From NCBI GenBank assembly GCA_038527485.1, contig JBCBFT010000003.1, positions 1-64,000 on the forward strand: DNA of 64,000 nucleotides. The letters run 5' to 3'. Under the pieces are notes generated by a model that saw only the letters and a program-made list of their open reading frames with translations, did not search any database and was not told where the DNA came from. Source of the DNA: JALEFZ01 sp038527485. Its GTDB lineage: Bacteria; Bacteroidota; Bacteroidia; J057. The position numbers and the translations under genes were made by a program. Below are positions 1 through 8,626 of this stretch, piece by piece (within the stretch, counting starts at the first letter, position 1; each line of letters begins with the position of its first letter).

Positions 1-520
1 CTGATACTTGCTTGAGCCCGCTTCCCATGTGTAAATGAAGAAGACGACCATTGGGTTGGATGACAGCCAGAAGATCATTTGAGGCTAAGTATTCTTCAAA
101 GTTGAGTTTGATCGTATGTGTCGGAATCCCTTTTCTCGAGAGTATCGCATGCAGGTGAGGGACAACGTGTCCTGTAGCAACATAGTAAAACTGTTTCCCT
201 CTTTGTATGGGTCGTACATGCCAGTGGATCGCTGGGCCCAGCCATGTATCGTTGATTGCATGCATCCTGATACACATCCACACATCTGACTTACCAGTTT
301 GTAATTCGAAGATTCCTCGCTTCCATGCAAAGAGATCTTGATCATACATGAGATATCTTATTTCTGATTCTGATAATTCAGCAGCTGTACAACTCAGGAT
401 CTTTTCAGCAGTCTTGTTGAGGAAGATTACCTTTCCATCTCCCTTGATAATCGCCATCGGTTGGAGAATATATTCTGAGGCAATGGAAAGACCCTCAATA
501 TAATGAACTTCGTGTGGCAT
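1..520 (-). CDS. PAS-domain protein, C-terminus cut by window edge
   Basis: An uninterrupted reading frame starts at the ATG whose complement is at 518-520 and runs off base 1, giving 173 codons. The first part looks like a PAS sensor fold: residues about 18-60 contain QPMAIIKGDGKVIFLNKTAE, the usual PAS opening in which a residue-plus-N follows a beta strand. Near residue 150 a second similar start (LLAVIQPNGRLLHL) suggests a second PAS domain. PAS proteins bind small ligands or act as dimerisation modules in histidine kinases, diguanylate cyclases or regulators. The output domain lies outside the window, so the role cannot be told. Shorter frames overlapping it in other phases are shadows. 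Confidence 0.7.
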   Translation of the reverse strand, partial: MPHEVHYIEGLSIASEYILQPMAIIKGDGKVIFLNKTAEKILSCTAAELSESEIRYLMYDQDLFAWKRGIFELQTGKSDVWMCIRMHAINDTWLGPAIHWHVRPIQRGKQFYYVATGHVVPHLHAILSRKGIPTHTIKLNFEEYLASNDLLAVIQPNGRLLHLHMGSGLKQVS

Positions 521-813
521 AGATTCAGCAGCTTTCGGGGGAGAAGTGTTGTGTTCATTAAAATAACATGAATGAAAGATCAAGCATAATGAAGGATGAG
601 TCTATCCTGTAGGCTTTTGTGCAGAAGGAGCAGAAATTCAGCGATTAAAGGGTTTATATTGTGCTAATAAAGGGTAAGAAGTATCCAGATTAAAGAGGAT
701 ATACCCATTAATGTATCAACTTATTCATACAGAATGCTCAGATGTAGGAAAATGAGTAGTCGTAAGTTTTCTTCACATATTGTCAAAAGAATATGAAGCT
801 TTGAATCTCTGTA

Positions 814-1623
814 TCAAGATAGAGCGTAAATAACAGGCTGACTTGGCGCAGCATCAGATACAAATGGAGCGGGAGCCAGATAGAGTGCATACAATCCATC
901 AGGACAGTGATCGGGAATGTAAACCAGTTCTGTGATGGTTGCCTGCCTGCGTGAAGTAGGTGTGGGTACGTGACTGCCCTGAGGGACATTCCAAAAGATA
1001 TGGTGATTGGACAGCTTCCCCTCATCGAAAAGTCTGTCGACGGAAGGAAAGTCTACCAATAAGTGCTGCACATCTTTTTGATATAAATACTGCATTGCAT
1101 CATGTGTAAAGAAGGGCGCAGACTTACCTGTGTAGATTATTTCTTTTTTATCAGAAGAATTGGGAAGTGTGCGGATGATGAATGCCTGCAAAAGATCTGA
1201 AGAAACCGTCTCTAGCTTTTCCTCAAGACTCTCACGTGTAATGACAAGATCTGTTGCTTCGAGGTGGGGTGTATATTTCTCTTTGGTTGTTTTCCCCAAT
1301 TGAGGTGTGAGAGAGAGAAGCGTAGCAGGAAATAGATATTGGTCTAGACAATCAGAGAGTGCAATCCGCTCAGCTGTGATATGTCCTATACATTCTGTAT
1401 GTGTGCCATTGCAATGCGGAATCAGCTGGACTTGCTCAAAGTTGCAGCTCCCCCCTTGTCGCACATCTCCCACAAATCCTTGACCCTCGTAAGCCTGTGC
1501 ATGTGAAGTTGGGACTCCATAGGTATTGGGCTGGGGACCATCAAAGTGCATCGGAATACCGATAGAAGTTCCAGGTGTATGAACTTGATAGGTATGGTGA
1601 GAAAGCTTGAGTTCTAGGGTCAT
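814..1623 (-). CDS. cyclase-family metal-dependent hydrolase (kynurenine formamidase-like)
   Basis: The 269-residue protein resembles the cyclase/kynurenine formamidase family. HCNGTHTECIGH at residues 70-81 matches the family's metal-binding HxGTHxDxPxH signature, although Glu replaces the usual Asp and the Pro is missing. Family members hydrolyse N-formylkynurenine or related amides and lactones in the cytoplasm with zinc or manganese. I chose the start at 1623 because the 31 residues upstream of it are a hydrophobic, unconserved run that would enter the intergenic hairpin region. The gene is divergent from rpsT and has no same-strand partner. The exact substrate is uncertain because of the altered motif; other members act on non-tryptophan substrates. 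Confidence 0.72.
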   Translation of the reverse strand: MTLELKLSHHTYQVHTPGTSIGIPMHFDGPQPNTYGVPTSHAQAYEGQGFVGDVRQGGSCNFEQVQLIPHCNGTHTECIGHITAERIALSDCLDQYLFPATLLSLTPQLGKTTKEKYTPHLEATDLVITRESLEEKLETVSSDLLQAFIIRTLPNSSDKKEIIYTGKSAPFFTHDAMQYLYQKDVQHLLVDFPSVDRLFDEGKLSNHHIFWNVPQGSHVPTPTSRRQATITELVYIPDHCPDGLYALYLAPAPFVSDAAPSQPVIYALS

Positions 1624-1713
1624 AATGAAAAATATTCTGATGGCATTGGACGGTAATTTTACGGGATTTTTATGGGTAAAAAGAATATGGTGGATAATAA
1701 TGATTAGGTATCG

Positions 1714-1774
1714 CATGTTCTATGTAGAGACCCGATCAATCAACCTCTCTACATAGAAAACTACATAGAACATG
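1714..1774. repeat. overlapping inverted repeats around three copies of a 10-mer
   Basis: A 14-base arm at 1714-1727 is perfectly complementary to 1761-1774. Bases 1718-1730 of the same region are also perfectly complementary over 13 bases to 1746-1758. The core is the 10-mer TTCTATGTAG, present once forward and twice inverted. The element sits between the cyclase-family gene and rpsT. It could be a hairpin with two alternative pairings or a set of protein binding sites. Confidence 0.7.
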
Positions 1775-1841
1775 GATCTTATCTGAATTCATGTGTGACA
1801 ATCACTATTTTCTTAATTTGGAAAAGGAGTTTTTATATCCC

Positions 1842-1871
1842 TTGGTATTCTATACATTCTTCGTATATTTG
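1842..1871 (+). promoter_or_regulatory. Bacteroidota-type promoter of rpsT
   Basis: TTG at 1842-1844 is followed after 19 bases by TATATTTG at 1864-1871. This is a full match to the Bacteroidota housekeeping consensus TTG/TAnnTTTG. It lies 38 bases before the rpsT start. Confidence 0.75.
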
Positions 1872-1908
1872 CATCCCATTATCCGTAAAATGACAATCCT
1901 TAAATAGA

Positions 1909-2166
1909 ATGGCTCATCATAAGTCGGCGAAAAAAAGAATCCGTCAGAATGCCAAGCGCAGACTGCGTAACAGATATAAGAAAACTACAATGCGTACTTA
2001 CGTGAAGCGCCTCCGTGCGACCAGCGATAAGGCTGAAGCACAAGAAATGCTTCCCAAAGTAGTTAGTATCATCGACAAAGTTGCCAAGAGCAACATCATC
2101 CACAAGAAGAACGCGTCTAACTTGAAGAGTAAGCTTACGAAGTACGTAAACGCTTTAGAAGCTTAA
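1909..2166 (+). CDS. rpsT: 30S ribosomal protein S20
   Basis: This 85-residue basic protein has the S20 opening MAHHKSAKKRIRQNAKRR and the Ala/Lys-rich helical pattern of the family (KSNIIHKKNASNLKSKL near the end). S20 binds 16S rRNA early in 30S subunit assembly. Length is normal for the family. A clear promoter lies just upstream, so it is probably transcribed alone or with radC, which starts 142 bases downstream. In many bacteria S20 represses its own translation; no specific site for that was recognised here. Confidence 0.96.
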   Translation: MAHHKSAKKRIRQNAKRRLRNRYKKTTMRTYVKRLRATSDKAEAQEMLPKVVSIIDKVAKSNIIHKKNASNLKSKLTKYVNALEA

Positions 2167-2307
2167 GTCAAGCTAGAGTTTCAGCTATAAATAATACTTT
2201 TGAAGGTCCGAGCTCGTGTAGCAAGGACCTCTATCTGTTTACTTTTAGATCAATCTTTCCATTTAGGTCTTGCAGCGTGGGTGTATCTTTCCCCTAAATC
2301 CACAACT

Positions 2308-3015
2308 ATGTATCAACAAGAAGGCCCTATCACCCAATGGGCACTAGAAGACCGACCCAGAGAGAAACTTATGAAAAGAGGGATCGCAGCACTCACTGAT
2401 GCGGAGCTGCTAGCTGTACTCTTACGCTCTGGGACGAAGGATCAATCTGCTATTCAACTGGCACGGCACATACTCGATCAAAATGGAGGTATAGACCTTC
2501 TGGCTCGATCGTCCGTCTCCAACCTCTGCCAAATCAAAGGAATCGGCGTAGCCAAAGCCATCTCTATCGTTGCCGCTTTTGAGTTGGGTAGACGAAAAGA
2601 GGCCTATAGCCCCGTCCGGGTACGAGTAACGGCGTCCCATGTGGCCGCTCAGTATCTAAATCCCAAATTGGTGGATGAGCATCAGGAGATCTTCTATGTC
2701 CTCTTCCTGAATCGAAATCTGGAAGTGATCAGCGAAAAGCGCGTTTTTCAAGGAGGCGTAAGCGCAACAGTGATTGATCCCAAAATCGTCTTTCAAGAAG
2801 CGATGCTGCACTTGGCAAGTGGCATCGTCGTCGCTCATAACCACCCTTCGGGTAACTTTCATCCGAGCGATGCTGACCTCAAAATTACCCGTAAACTCGT
2901 CAAGGCTGGGAAGATGTTGGATATCCGTGTGATGGATCATCTCATCATCTCCCATAAAGGATACTATTCTTTCGCCGATGAAGGGGTATTGGGTGGGATG
3001 AATGATGAGCCCTAG
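2308..3015 (+). CDS. radC: RadC family JAB/MPN-domain protein
   Basis: The product is 235 residues when started at 2308. Upstream in-frame codons add 36 residues unlike the family. The N-terminal part has a helix-hairpin-helix (CQIKGIGVAKA, about 74-84). The C-terminal JAB metalloprotease-like domain carries the zinc motif H177-N-H179-PSG followed by S187-D188 and D190. Despite its name, RadC has no firmly proven repair role, and the family is better described as a predicted metal-dependent hydrolase linked to DNA. It follows rpsT on the same strand. The TAG stop forms the left edge of a dispersed palindromic repeat. Confidence 0.9.
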   Translation: MYQQEGPITQWALEDRPREKLMKRGIAALTDAELLAVLLRSGTKDQSAIQLARHILDQNGGIDLLARSSVSNLCQIKGIGVAKAISIVAAFELGRRKEAYSPVRVRVTASHVAAQYLNPKLVDEHQEIFYVLFLNRNLEVISEKRVFQGGVSATVIDPKIVFQEAMLHLASGIVVAHNHPSGNFHPSDADLKITRKLVKAGKMLDIRVMDHLIISHKGYYSFADEGVLGGMNDEP

Positions 3016-3076
3016 GACTATATTTAGAACCTCAAATCGCAAACTTTTCGCAGATTTGAGGTTCCAAATATGGTCT
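3014..3076. repeat. dispersed palindromic element, copy A (short form)
   Basis: These 63 bases form a near-perfect palindrome: an arm reading AGAACCTCAAATC, a central spacer, then GATTTGAGGTTCC, with outer arms TATATTT/AAATATGG. The right half is almost identical to the right ends of the copies at 18070-18167 (read on the minus strand) and 26332-26429, matching 36 of 38 bases with the latter. The left half is an inverted copy of that same end rather than the normal left end. It lies between convergent radC and the lipoprotein gene, where it could act as a bidirectional terminator. Confidence 0.8.
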
Positions 3077-3090
3077 TAGTCTTTTAAAAG

Positions 3091-4017
3091 TTACTTAAGC
3101 GTCTGAATTGTCAGTGTATTCTCTTGCATGCCTGGAATCCAAAACTCTCCCATGTTGGCATCCCAATAAAAGTCGGCAGGTCCTTGAATGCGCTGTACAC
3201 CTTCAGGTAAGAAGTAGGCACCGACATTACCTGCAGAGGCAACTTTTACAAGGAATGCACCACGAGACCAGTCAGAGAAGAAGATATTTCCGCCTACAAT
3301 GGCGATTCCATCTAGTGAACCTGTATAAGGATCTAGCGCCTCAAAAGAGTTCCCTTTTGTATCGAACGTGATGACGCTGAGTTTTCCTTTTCCATCAGGT
3401 GGGTAAGTAACGGTGTATAGTTTATTTTCTCCTGCCTCGTACCATAGGCCATTAGGCTTTTGTACATCAGGTGTTGTCTCGATGCGCTCAAATGTTCCAT
3501 CCGTTAGGTTTACCTCGAATATGCGGTTGATATCTGTAGCGGAAACAAAAATCGTATTGTCATCCTTTTGGACAATGTCATTGAGGAAGAGTGTACCCGT
3601 ACTAGATAGATCGATGACACCCACACTGTCTTGTGAGGCCATATCGAATATGCGGATCTTATCTATATCTGCTACATAGAATTTTCCCTTGATGATGGCA
3701 CTGCCTTTGGGTGCGTCCAATCCTTTGATAAATTTTTCGGCTACCACTGTACCTGCTGTATCCAGCTTCATGATGAATCCGTCTCCATCCTTTTCAGAAG
3801 GCTTGAGCTCCTTGCCTACATTAGAGACATAGTAAAAACTTCCATCACCGATGACGGACTCAGGGGAAGCTAGTCCGATCTCTTTCAATTGGAAAGAACG
3901 ACCAGATTTTTTGGGACCAGTAGGTGTCTCTGTCTCCTCTGTATTTTCTCCTCCGCATGCCAGGAGCAGAATAGTAAGTGTAGCTAGTAATGTGTGTGTG
4001 ATATACTTCATAAGCAT
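3091..4017 (-). CDS. lipoprotein with SMP-30/gluconolactonase-like beta-propeller
   Basis: The 308-residue protein begins with a lipoprotein signal (hydrophobic run, then LLLAC with the lipidated Cys at residue 21), so it should be anchored in the cell envelope. The rest reads as a six-bladed propeller of the SMP-30/NHL type, with repeated strands such as GSFYYVSNVG, GKFYVADIDKI and GNIFFSDWSRG. Family members include lactonases and binding proteins; I see no decisive catalytic set, so enzyme activity is open. A second possible start lies two codons in. It converges with radC and has its own promoter. Confidence 0.72.
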   Translation of the reverse strand: MLMKYITHTLLATLTILLLACGGENTEETETPTGPKKSGRSFQLKEIGLASPESVIGDGSFYYVSNVGKELKPSEKDGDGFIMKLDTAGTVVAEKFIKGLDAPKGSAIIKGKFYVADIDKIRIFDMASQDSVGVIDLSSTGTLFLNDIVQKDDNTIFVSATDINRIFEVNLTDGTFERIETTPDVQKPNGLWYEAGENKLYTVTYPPDGKGKLSVITFDTKGNSFEALDPYTGSLDGIAIVGGNIFFSDWSRGAFLVKVASAGNVGAYFLPEGVQRIQGPADFYWDANMGEFWIPGMQENTLTIQTLK

Positions 4018-4036
4018 AATGTATTGACCTTTAGGG

Positions 4037-4069
4037 CAAAGGTAATAATCCGCAACACAATTATGCCAA
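4037..4069 (-). promoter_or_regulatory. promoter of the beta-propeller lipoprotein gene
   Basis: On the minus strand TACCTTTG (complement of 4037-4044) is a perfect TAnnTTTG box 20 bases before the start codon. A TTG (complement of 4067-4069) lies 22 bases upstream of it. Confidence 0.6.
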
Positions 4070-4154
4070 CATCGGGGATATTTTTAAAAGCGGTAATGTC
4101 AACAGATGAGATTGAAAGGCAGAGGAAAGTAGACTCAAACAGAGGAATGTACAG

Positions 4155-4736
4155 TTAAAAAATAAGTTGAGCGTGAGGAAGGAGTTCCCTGAGATAGGCT
4201 TTTTCAGTATTTGAGATGGGATTAAAAGAGGCACTCAAGACCTGAAGTTTTTCGAGCATCAGGAGATCCACAACAGAGGAGATACCTGTACAGTTGAGAA
4301 AAAGCTCAGAAAGATTGGGGAGTTGGTCCAGGCTCTGCCATGATGTATGTGGGGCTGATGGATAGGATAAATCTAGCCGCTCCAGTTTAGGGCAATAAAG
4401 GAGATCTGACAAAGAGAAAGATGAACCATAAGCTGCATGTAGGACCTCTAGATGAGGCACAAAGCATAGGGCAGAGAGATCCTGAATGGGAGTTCCGCTG
4501 ATATCTAAAACACGAAGGTTGGGAAATAACATCAAAGGAGAAAGGTCTGTGATACCCGTCCCGTAGAGATCCAGAGATTCTATCTGATTTATATAGTACA
4601 AAAAGCCTGCATCAATCACCTCTCGCCCTCCAGCTGCTTCGAAGATGGCGTGTTTCCAATGTTCATTTAGTGATTCCCAGTAATTAGGAGAGAGCGTCTG
4701 AGTTTGAGAAAACATGTGCAAGAATTTGTTACCCAA
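4155..4736 (-). CDS. leucine-rich-repeat protein
   Basis: This 193-residue protein has about five leucine-rich repeats of 21-23 residues, seen as IESLDLYGTGITDLSPL, LRVLDISGTPIQDLSAL, LERLDLSYPSAP, LSELFLNCTGISSV and LQVLSASFNPIS. The pattern is like internalin-type repeats, which make curved protein-binding surfaces. No signal peptide or membrane segment is present, so it is probably cytoplasmic. A start at residue 8 (MFSQTQ) is equally possible. It may stand alone between the propeller lipoprotein and the unknown gene at 4879. Its partner is unknown. Confidence 0.68.
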   Translation of the reverse strand: MGNKFLHMFSQTQTLSPNYWESLNEHWKHAIFEAAGGREVIDAGFLYYINQIESLDLYGTGITDLSPLMLFPNLRVLDISGTPIQDLSALCFVPHLEVLHAAYGSSFSLSDLLYCPKLERLDLSYPSAPHTSWQSLDQLPNLSELFLNCTGISSVVDLLMLEKLQVLSASFNPISNTEKAYLRELLPHAQLIF

Positions 4737-4799
4737 TCTTGGAAATATCCCTTGATCTTACTAGACGAAAGCTTCAAGCATATTACATCATTCATACAA

Positions 4800-4836
4800 T
4801 AAAAAAACACGCCATCTTCCTTTAAGAAAATGGCGC
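4800..4836 (-). terminator. Rho-independent terminator of the gene at 4879
   Basis: Read on the minus strand, CGCCAT (complement of 4830-4835) pairs with ATGGCG (complement of 4810-4815), with inner TTC/GAA pairs, followed by a run of seven T. It lies 43 bases past the stop of the unknown gene. Confidence 0.65.
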
Positions 4837-4878
4837 GATGATGCGTTACGTGGGTGTTATTCCATTTATAATCAGGCT

Positions 4879-5430
4879 TTACACTCCTTGCAGTTTTTCT
4901 TTGAGCTGTGTGATGGGAAGATTGAGCAAGGTGAAATCTGGATGGATATCCTTGAGTAGCTCAAATTTCTCACAATACATACCTGTAGCTTTCTGGTTCC
5001 TTTCTACGAATGAGAGCAGTTTCAGGAAGTATTCACGTACTGTCGGGTGTGCCTTATCGATTACTTTGGCTCGTAGCTTATTAATTTCGAAGTCCTTTTC
5101 TCTCGCAAAATAAGTTACGAGTAGCGGTTTCATTTTTTTCTGCTCGTCGTCATCAAAGTTAGAATCAGAGAAGACAGCTAAGAGCTCGTGCAGGTAGATG
5201 CGCTCATCTGGATTTTCGTAAAAATAGGAGAGTTTATCCCAGAAAAGATAAGGGATATATGTACCTCCAAACCGACTGGCAGATTGCATCAAGAATCGAT
5301 TGAAGTTATCCTCATCCTCTCCTGCTTCGACATGCATTTCTGTTAAGGCTTTGACCAAGGGCCCTTTTTCTTCCTCCCAATCACCGTAATACTGGTCTTC
5401 GAGCTTCTCTAAATCTGCTACGATATTCAT
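4879..5430 (-). CDS. conserved hypothetical protein
   Basis: I do not recognise this family. Started at 5430 it gives 183 residues, acidic in the first third (GDWEEEKGP, EAGEDEDNFN) and helical with many Leu and Lys in the last third. No signal peptide, membrane segment or catalytic motif is visible, so it is likely a soluble cytoplasmic helical protein. The longer frame reaching 5556 is rejected because a consensus promoter lies inside it at 5528-5556. It is flanked by its own promoter and terminator, so it looks like a single-gene unit between recQ and the LRR gene. Confidence 0.6.
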   Translation of the reverse strand: MNIVADLEKLEDQYYGDWEEEKGPLVKALTEMHVEAGEDEDNFNRFLMQSASRFGGTYIPYLFWDKLSYFYENPDERIYLHELLAVFSDSNFDDDEQKKMKPLLVTYFAREKDFEINKLRAKVIDKAHPTVREYFLKLLSFVERNQKATGMYCEKFELLKDIHPDFTLLNLPITQLKEKLQGV

Positions 5431-5527
5431 TTTTATGTATGTTAACTGAGTGTGTGATACGAATAGATCCTGTATTCTTGGGCTTGATTTCGCCCCTAAG
5501 GGATTGATCTTTGTATCTACTTGTAAA

Positions 5528-5556
5528 CAAATATAATTAAGAACCCACACTTTCAA
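5528..5556 (-). promoter_or_regulatory. promoter that fixes the start of the unknown gene at 5430
   Basis: Minus-strand TATATTTG (complement of 5528-5535) is preceded after 18 bases by TTG (complement of 5554-5556). The match to TTG/TAnnTTTG places transcription start near 5520, so translation must start at 5430 and not at 5556. Confidence 0.65.
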
Positions 5557-5742
5557 TGAGTCGAGACAAGATTGAATGTCAAAATCTTATTTCATTGAGC
5601 ATGATGGGAACCTCTAGATATAGATAGGTCCATCCGCAGAACAGATGGACACATTTATCTTACCATTCTTCAACGTAAAGAACCTTTTTCTGTTGTAAAC
5701 TTTTACAGAAGTATAAAGACGCGTCTCGATCTAGGTAAGGGC

Positions 5743-7941
5743 TTAGTTCCCTACTTCGGAGAGGAACTTGATGCGCACAAGTCGTATATCGTCACGCTCT
5801 ACTTCCATATCTTGGCTTAGTTCTTTTTCGGCTAAATCAAGGTTATCTGATTCTGCATTCATGAAGTAATCATAGATATCCTCGATTACGTCTTCGTCTA
5901 TTTGATCCTTGATGAAATAATCAATATCCAGTCGTGTACCAGAGTAGACGATTTGTTCGACCGAGTTGAGTAGCTCACTGTATTCGAGGCCTTTGATGCT
6001 GGCAATGCGATCTAGTGGGGTGCGTCGATCTACGTGCTGGATGATGAAGAGTTTATTCATCGACTTCCTGGCAGTAGACTTCACAACTACTTCTGTGGTA
6101 CGCTCGATCCCGTTGGCTTCCACATATTCTTTGATCATCTTGACAAAAGAAGCAGCGAATTTCTGTGCCTTACCTCTTCCCACTCCCGTAATGTTGAGGA
6201 ATTCCTCCATCGAAGTAGGGTATTTCGTCGCCATATCTTCTAGGGAAGGGTCCTGAAAGATCACATAGGGAGGAATCTTCTTTTGTCGGGCCAGTTTTTT
6301 GCGAAGGGCCTTGAGTTTATCGAATAGCTCCGCATCGTAGGTGTTGAATTTTTCGATGGGCTCTACATTCTTCTTCAGCTTTTCGAAATCCTGGAATTTG
6401 ATGAGTTCGATTGGGCCTGGTTTGGCGAGATACTCATTTCCTTTTTCTGCCAGCCTGATCACACCATAGTTGTCGATGTCCTTGATGAGATAATCGTAGA
6501 CAATCAGTTGGTTAAAAATGGACTTCCACTCTCGATCATTCAGCTTTTCTCCTTTGCCATAGGAAGGGAGCTGCTCGTGGTCGTAGAAGTTGATTTGCTG
6601 GTTATTACTTCCGCGGAGGATATTGATTAAGTGAGATTGACCAAACTTTTCATTGACGCCTTTGACGGCTGACAATGCAAGCGAGACTTCATTTTCAGCA
6701 TCAAATTTCTCCTTGGGAAATCTGTGGTTGTCGCACATGCCATTGCAATCTGCTTCGTCGAAGTATTCTCCAAAGTAATGGAGCATCAACTTCCGGCGGC
6801 AGGTACCCGACTCTGCAAAGGCAGCCATTTCGTAGAGGAGGTGCTTACCAGACTCACGTTCACTCACGGGCTTGTCCTTCATGAACTTCTCCAGCTTGAC
6901 GATGTCATTGAAGTCGTAGAAAAGGACGCAGTTTCCCTCCAGTCCATCTCGCCCAGCTCGCCCAGTTTCCTGATAGTAGCTCTCGATGCTCTTGGGTACG
7001 TCGTAGTGAATCACAAATCGTACATCGGGCTTGTCGATTCCCATCCCAAAAGCGATCGTGGCAACCACGACTTGTACATCCTCATTGAGGAACATGTCTT
7101 GGTGGCGCGAACGCGTGGAGGAGTCTAGACCCGCGTGATAAGGAACAGCTTTGATCCCGTTTACATTCAGGATTTCGGCATTTTCTTCGACCTTTCTACG
7201 GCTAAGGCAGTAGACGATCCCCGATTTCCCTGGATGCGATTTGATGTATCGGATGATCTCCGTCGTCGCGTGGTTGTTGTTCACCTTGGGACGAACCTCG
7301 TAGTAGAGGTTGGGACGGTTGAAGGAGGTAAGGAAGACGTTGGCATCTGCGATTTGGAGATTTTGCATGATGTCGGCGCGCACTTTGGGTGTCGCTGTGG
7401 CTGTCAATCCTATGACAGGGACATTGCCTATGTGGCCGATCATCTCTCGGATGCGGCGGTATTCAGGGCGGAAGTCATGCCCCCATTCGGAGATACAGTG
7501 TGCTTCATCTACCGCAACAAAGCTGATGCGTGCCTGCTTCAAGAAATCTATAAATTCCTCTTTGACAAGGGATTCTGGTGCTACATATAGCAGCTTGAGC
7601 TGCTGAGAAAGTACTTTATGCTTGACTCCTTCATAGTCCCCACGGTTCATGCTACTATTCAAATAGCCTGCCTCGATTCCAAATGCTTGTAGCTGATCTA
7701 CTTGATTTTTCATCAAAGCAATCAAAGGAGAGATGACAAGTGCTGTCCCCTCCATTATTACGGCAGGAAGCTGGTAGCACAAGGACTTACCCGCTCCTGT
7801 AGGCATGATGACAAATGTATCTAGACCATCCAGAATACTCTGGATGACTTCTTCCTGTTTACCACGAAATGAATCATACCCGAAATACTGCTTTAGGGCT
7901 GCGGTTAACGCGGATTCTCGTGCGGCAATAGATTCGTTCAC
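5743..7941 (-). CDS. recQ: RecQ-family ATP-dependent 3'-5' DNA helicase
   Basis: The 732-residue protein is a full RecQ. It has a Walker A PTGAGKS at 47-53, DEAH at 145-148 and the aromatic-rich loop (ISEWGHDFRPEYR) right after it. Motif V/VI (VATIAFGMGIDKPDV, YYQETGRAGRDG), a zinc-binding and winged-helix RQC part, an HRDC domain (KALRKKLARQKKIPPY) and a C-terminal extension follow. RecQ unwinds recombination and stalled-fork intermediates. It is longer than E. coli RecQ, as is common in Bacteroidota. The zinc site is odd: the ligands read C, C, C and then His (GMCDNH) where the last Cys is expected. A consensus promoter lies upstream. Confidence 0.95.
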   Translation of the reverse strand: MNESIAARESALTAALKQYFGYDSFRGKQEEVIQSILDGLDTFVIMPTGAGKSLCYQLPAVIMEGTALVISPLIALMKNQVDQLQAFGIEAGYLNSSMNRGDYEGVKHKVLSQQLKLLYVAPESLVKEEFIDFLKQARISFVAVDEAHCISEWGHDFRPEYRRIREMIGHIGNVPVIGLTATATPKVRADIMQNLQIADANVFLTSFNRPNLYYEVRPKVNNNHATTEIIRYIKSHPGKSGIVYCLSRRKVEENAEILNVNGIKAVPYHAGLDSSTRSRHQDMFLNEDVQVVVATIAFGMGIDKPDVRFVIHYDVPKSIESYYQETGRAGRDGLEGNCVLFYDFNDIVKLEKFMKDKPVSERESGKHLLYEMAAFAESGTCRRKLMLHYFGEYFDEADCNGMCDNHRFPKEKFDAENEVSLALSAVKGVNEKFGQSHLINILRGSNNQQINFYDHEQLPSYGKGEKLNDREWKSIFNQLIVYDYLIKDIDNYGVIRLAEKGNEYLAKPGPIELIKFQDFEKLKKNVEPIEKFNTYDAELFDKLKALRKKLARQKKIPPYVIFQDPSLEDMATKYPTSMEEFLNITGVGRGKAQKFAASFVKMIKEYVEANGIERTTEVVVKSTARKSMNKLFIIQHVDRRTPLDRIASIKGLEYSELLNSVEQIVYSGTRLDIDYFIKDQIDEDVIEDIYDYFMNAESDNLDLAEKELSQDMEVERDDIRLVRIKFLSEVGN

Positions 7942-7989
7942 TATGTTAATTGAATTATATACTGGACGGCTTAATCACAATCCAAGATC

Positions 7990-8021
7990 CAAATTTACAG
8001 ATAATGGGACGTTTTACCCAA
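7990..8021 (-). promoter_or_regulatory. promoter of recQ
   Basis: Minus-strand TAAATTTG (complement of 7990-7997) with TTG (complement of 8019-8021) 21 bases upstream matches the Bacteroidota consensus. It lies about 50 bases before the recQ start. Confidence 0.65.
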
Positions 8022-8626
8022 TCCATCTGAATTACTTAAAATACAAAATATTTACGCTTAAAACCAATGGCGATTATAGCCTCAATCCTACTCGTAGTAG
8101 ATAATTTTTACAAGAAAAGAGGGACTGAATATCTGTAATGAGGTCTCATTCAAGTAGATATTTTATACTTCACGCACTCTAACACATAAAGGATCATAGT
8201 GTTTTAGATACGTATCTTCATATATATGGATCCACAAGAGGGCAAAAATTTTTCTCCTTTGAATCTGAGTATGTAGGAGCTCTTGATTTTATGACTTGAG
8301 CCGTTTGGGAAAAAGAAGGAAGTTCTCGGCAAAAAATCACATACACAGCACTTAGATTCATCCCTATATCCCGTCTATATAAGTGTAAAAAGGTACGTAG
8401 AGAAGAAGGAGAATGACTCAATACCTACAAGAGATTTTGAAAAACATGTTTTTTTCGCTTTATATTGAGAAATGAAAGGAGATTCCAGCGTATTACTTAT
8501 ACACAAACCAAAGCTGGAGCCTTTTACATATTTGACCTAATATCCTCCCAAATAATTCTTCTCGTTTCATGCCTATGAAGCAACGATGACTATTTTTTTC
8601 GCGTTTCACTAACAACTGATTATTCC
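8022..8626. other. gene-free stretch between recQ and the sigma factor gene
   Basis: About 600 AT-rich bases lie between the divergent recQ and sigma factor genes. I see no protein frame with recognisable content and no strong hairpin. The sigma gene's own promoter should lie here but matches no clear housekeeping consensus, which would fit autoregulation by the ECF sigma factor. Confidence 0.4.

Noticed and set aside
85..345. Minus-strand frame of 86 codons near the left edge
   Set aside because: It lies in another phase of the PAS-domain gene that reads open from 520 to the window edge and carries the recognisable domain.
2204..2230. AGGTCC/GGACCT pairing after rpsT as a terminator
   Set aside because: Only six pairs with a long loop and no T run.
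5617..5652. GTCCATC/GATGGAC hairpin after recQ as a terminator
   Set aside because: Seven pairs but no T run on the recQ strand.
6724..7590. Long plus-strand frames inside recQ
   Set aside because: Antisense to well-conserved helicase motifs; they arise from codon bias of recQ.
8218..8421. Minus-strand frame of 67 codons between recQ and the sigma gene
   Set aside because: No signal, helix or motif, AT-rich region, no promoter box or terminator.
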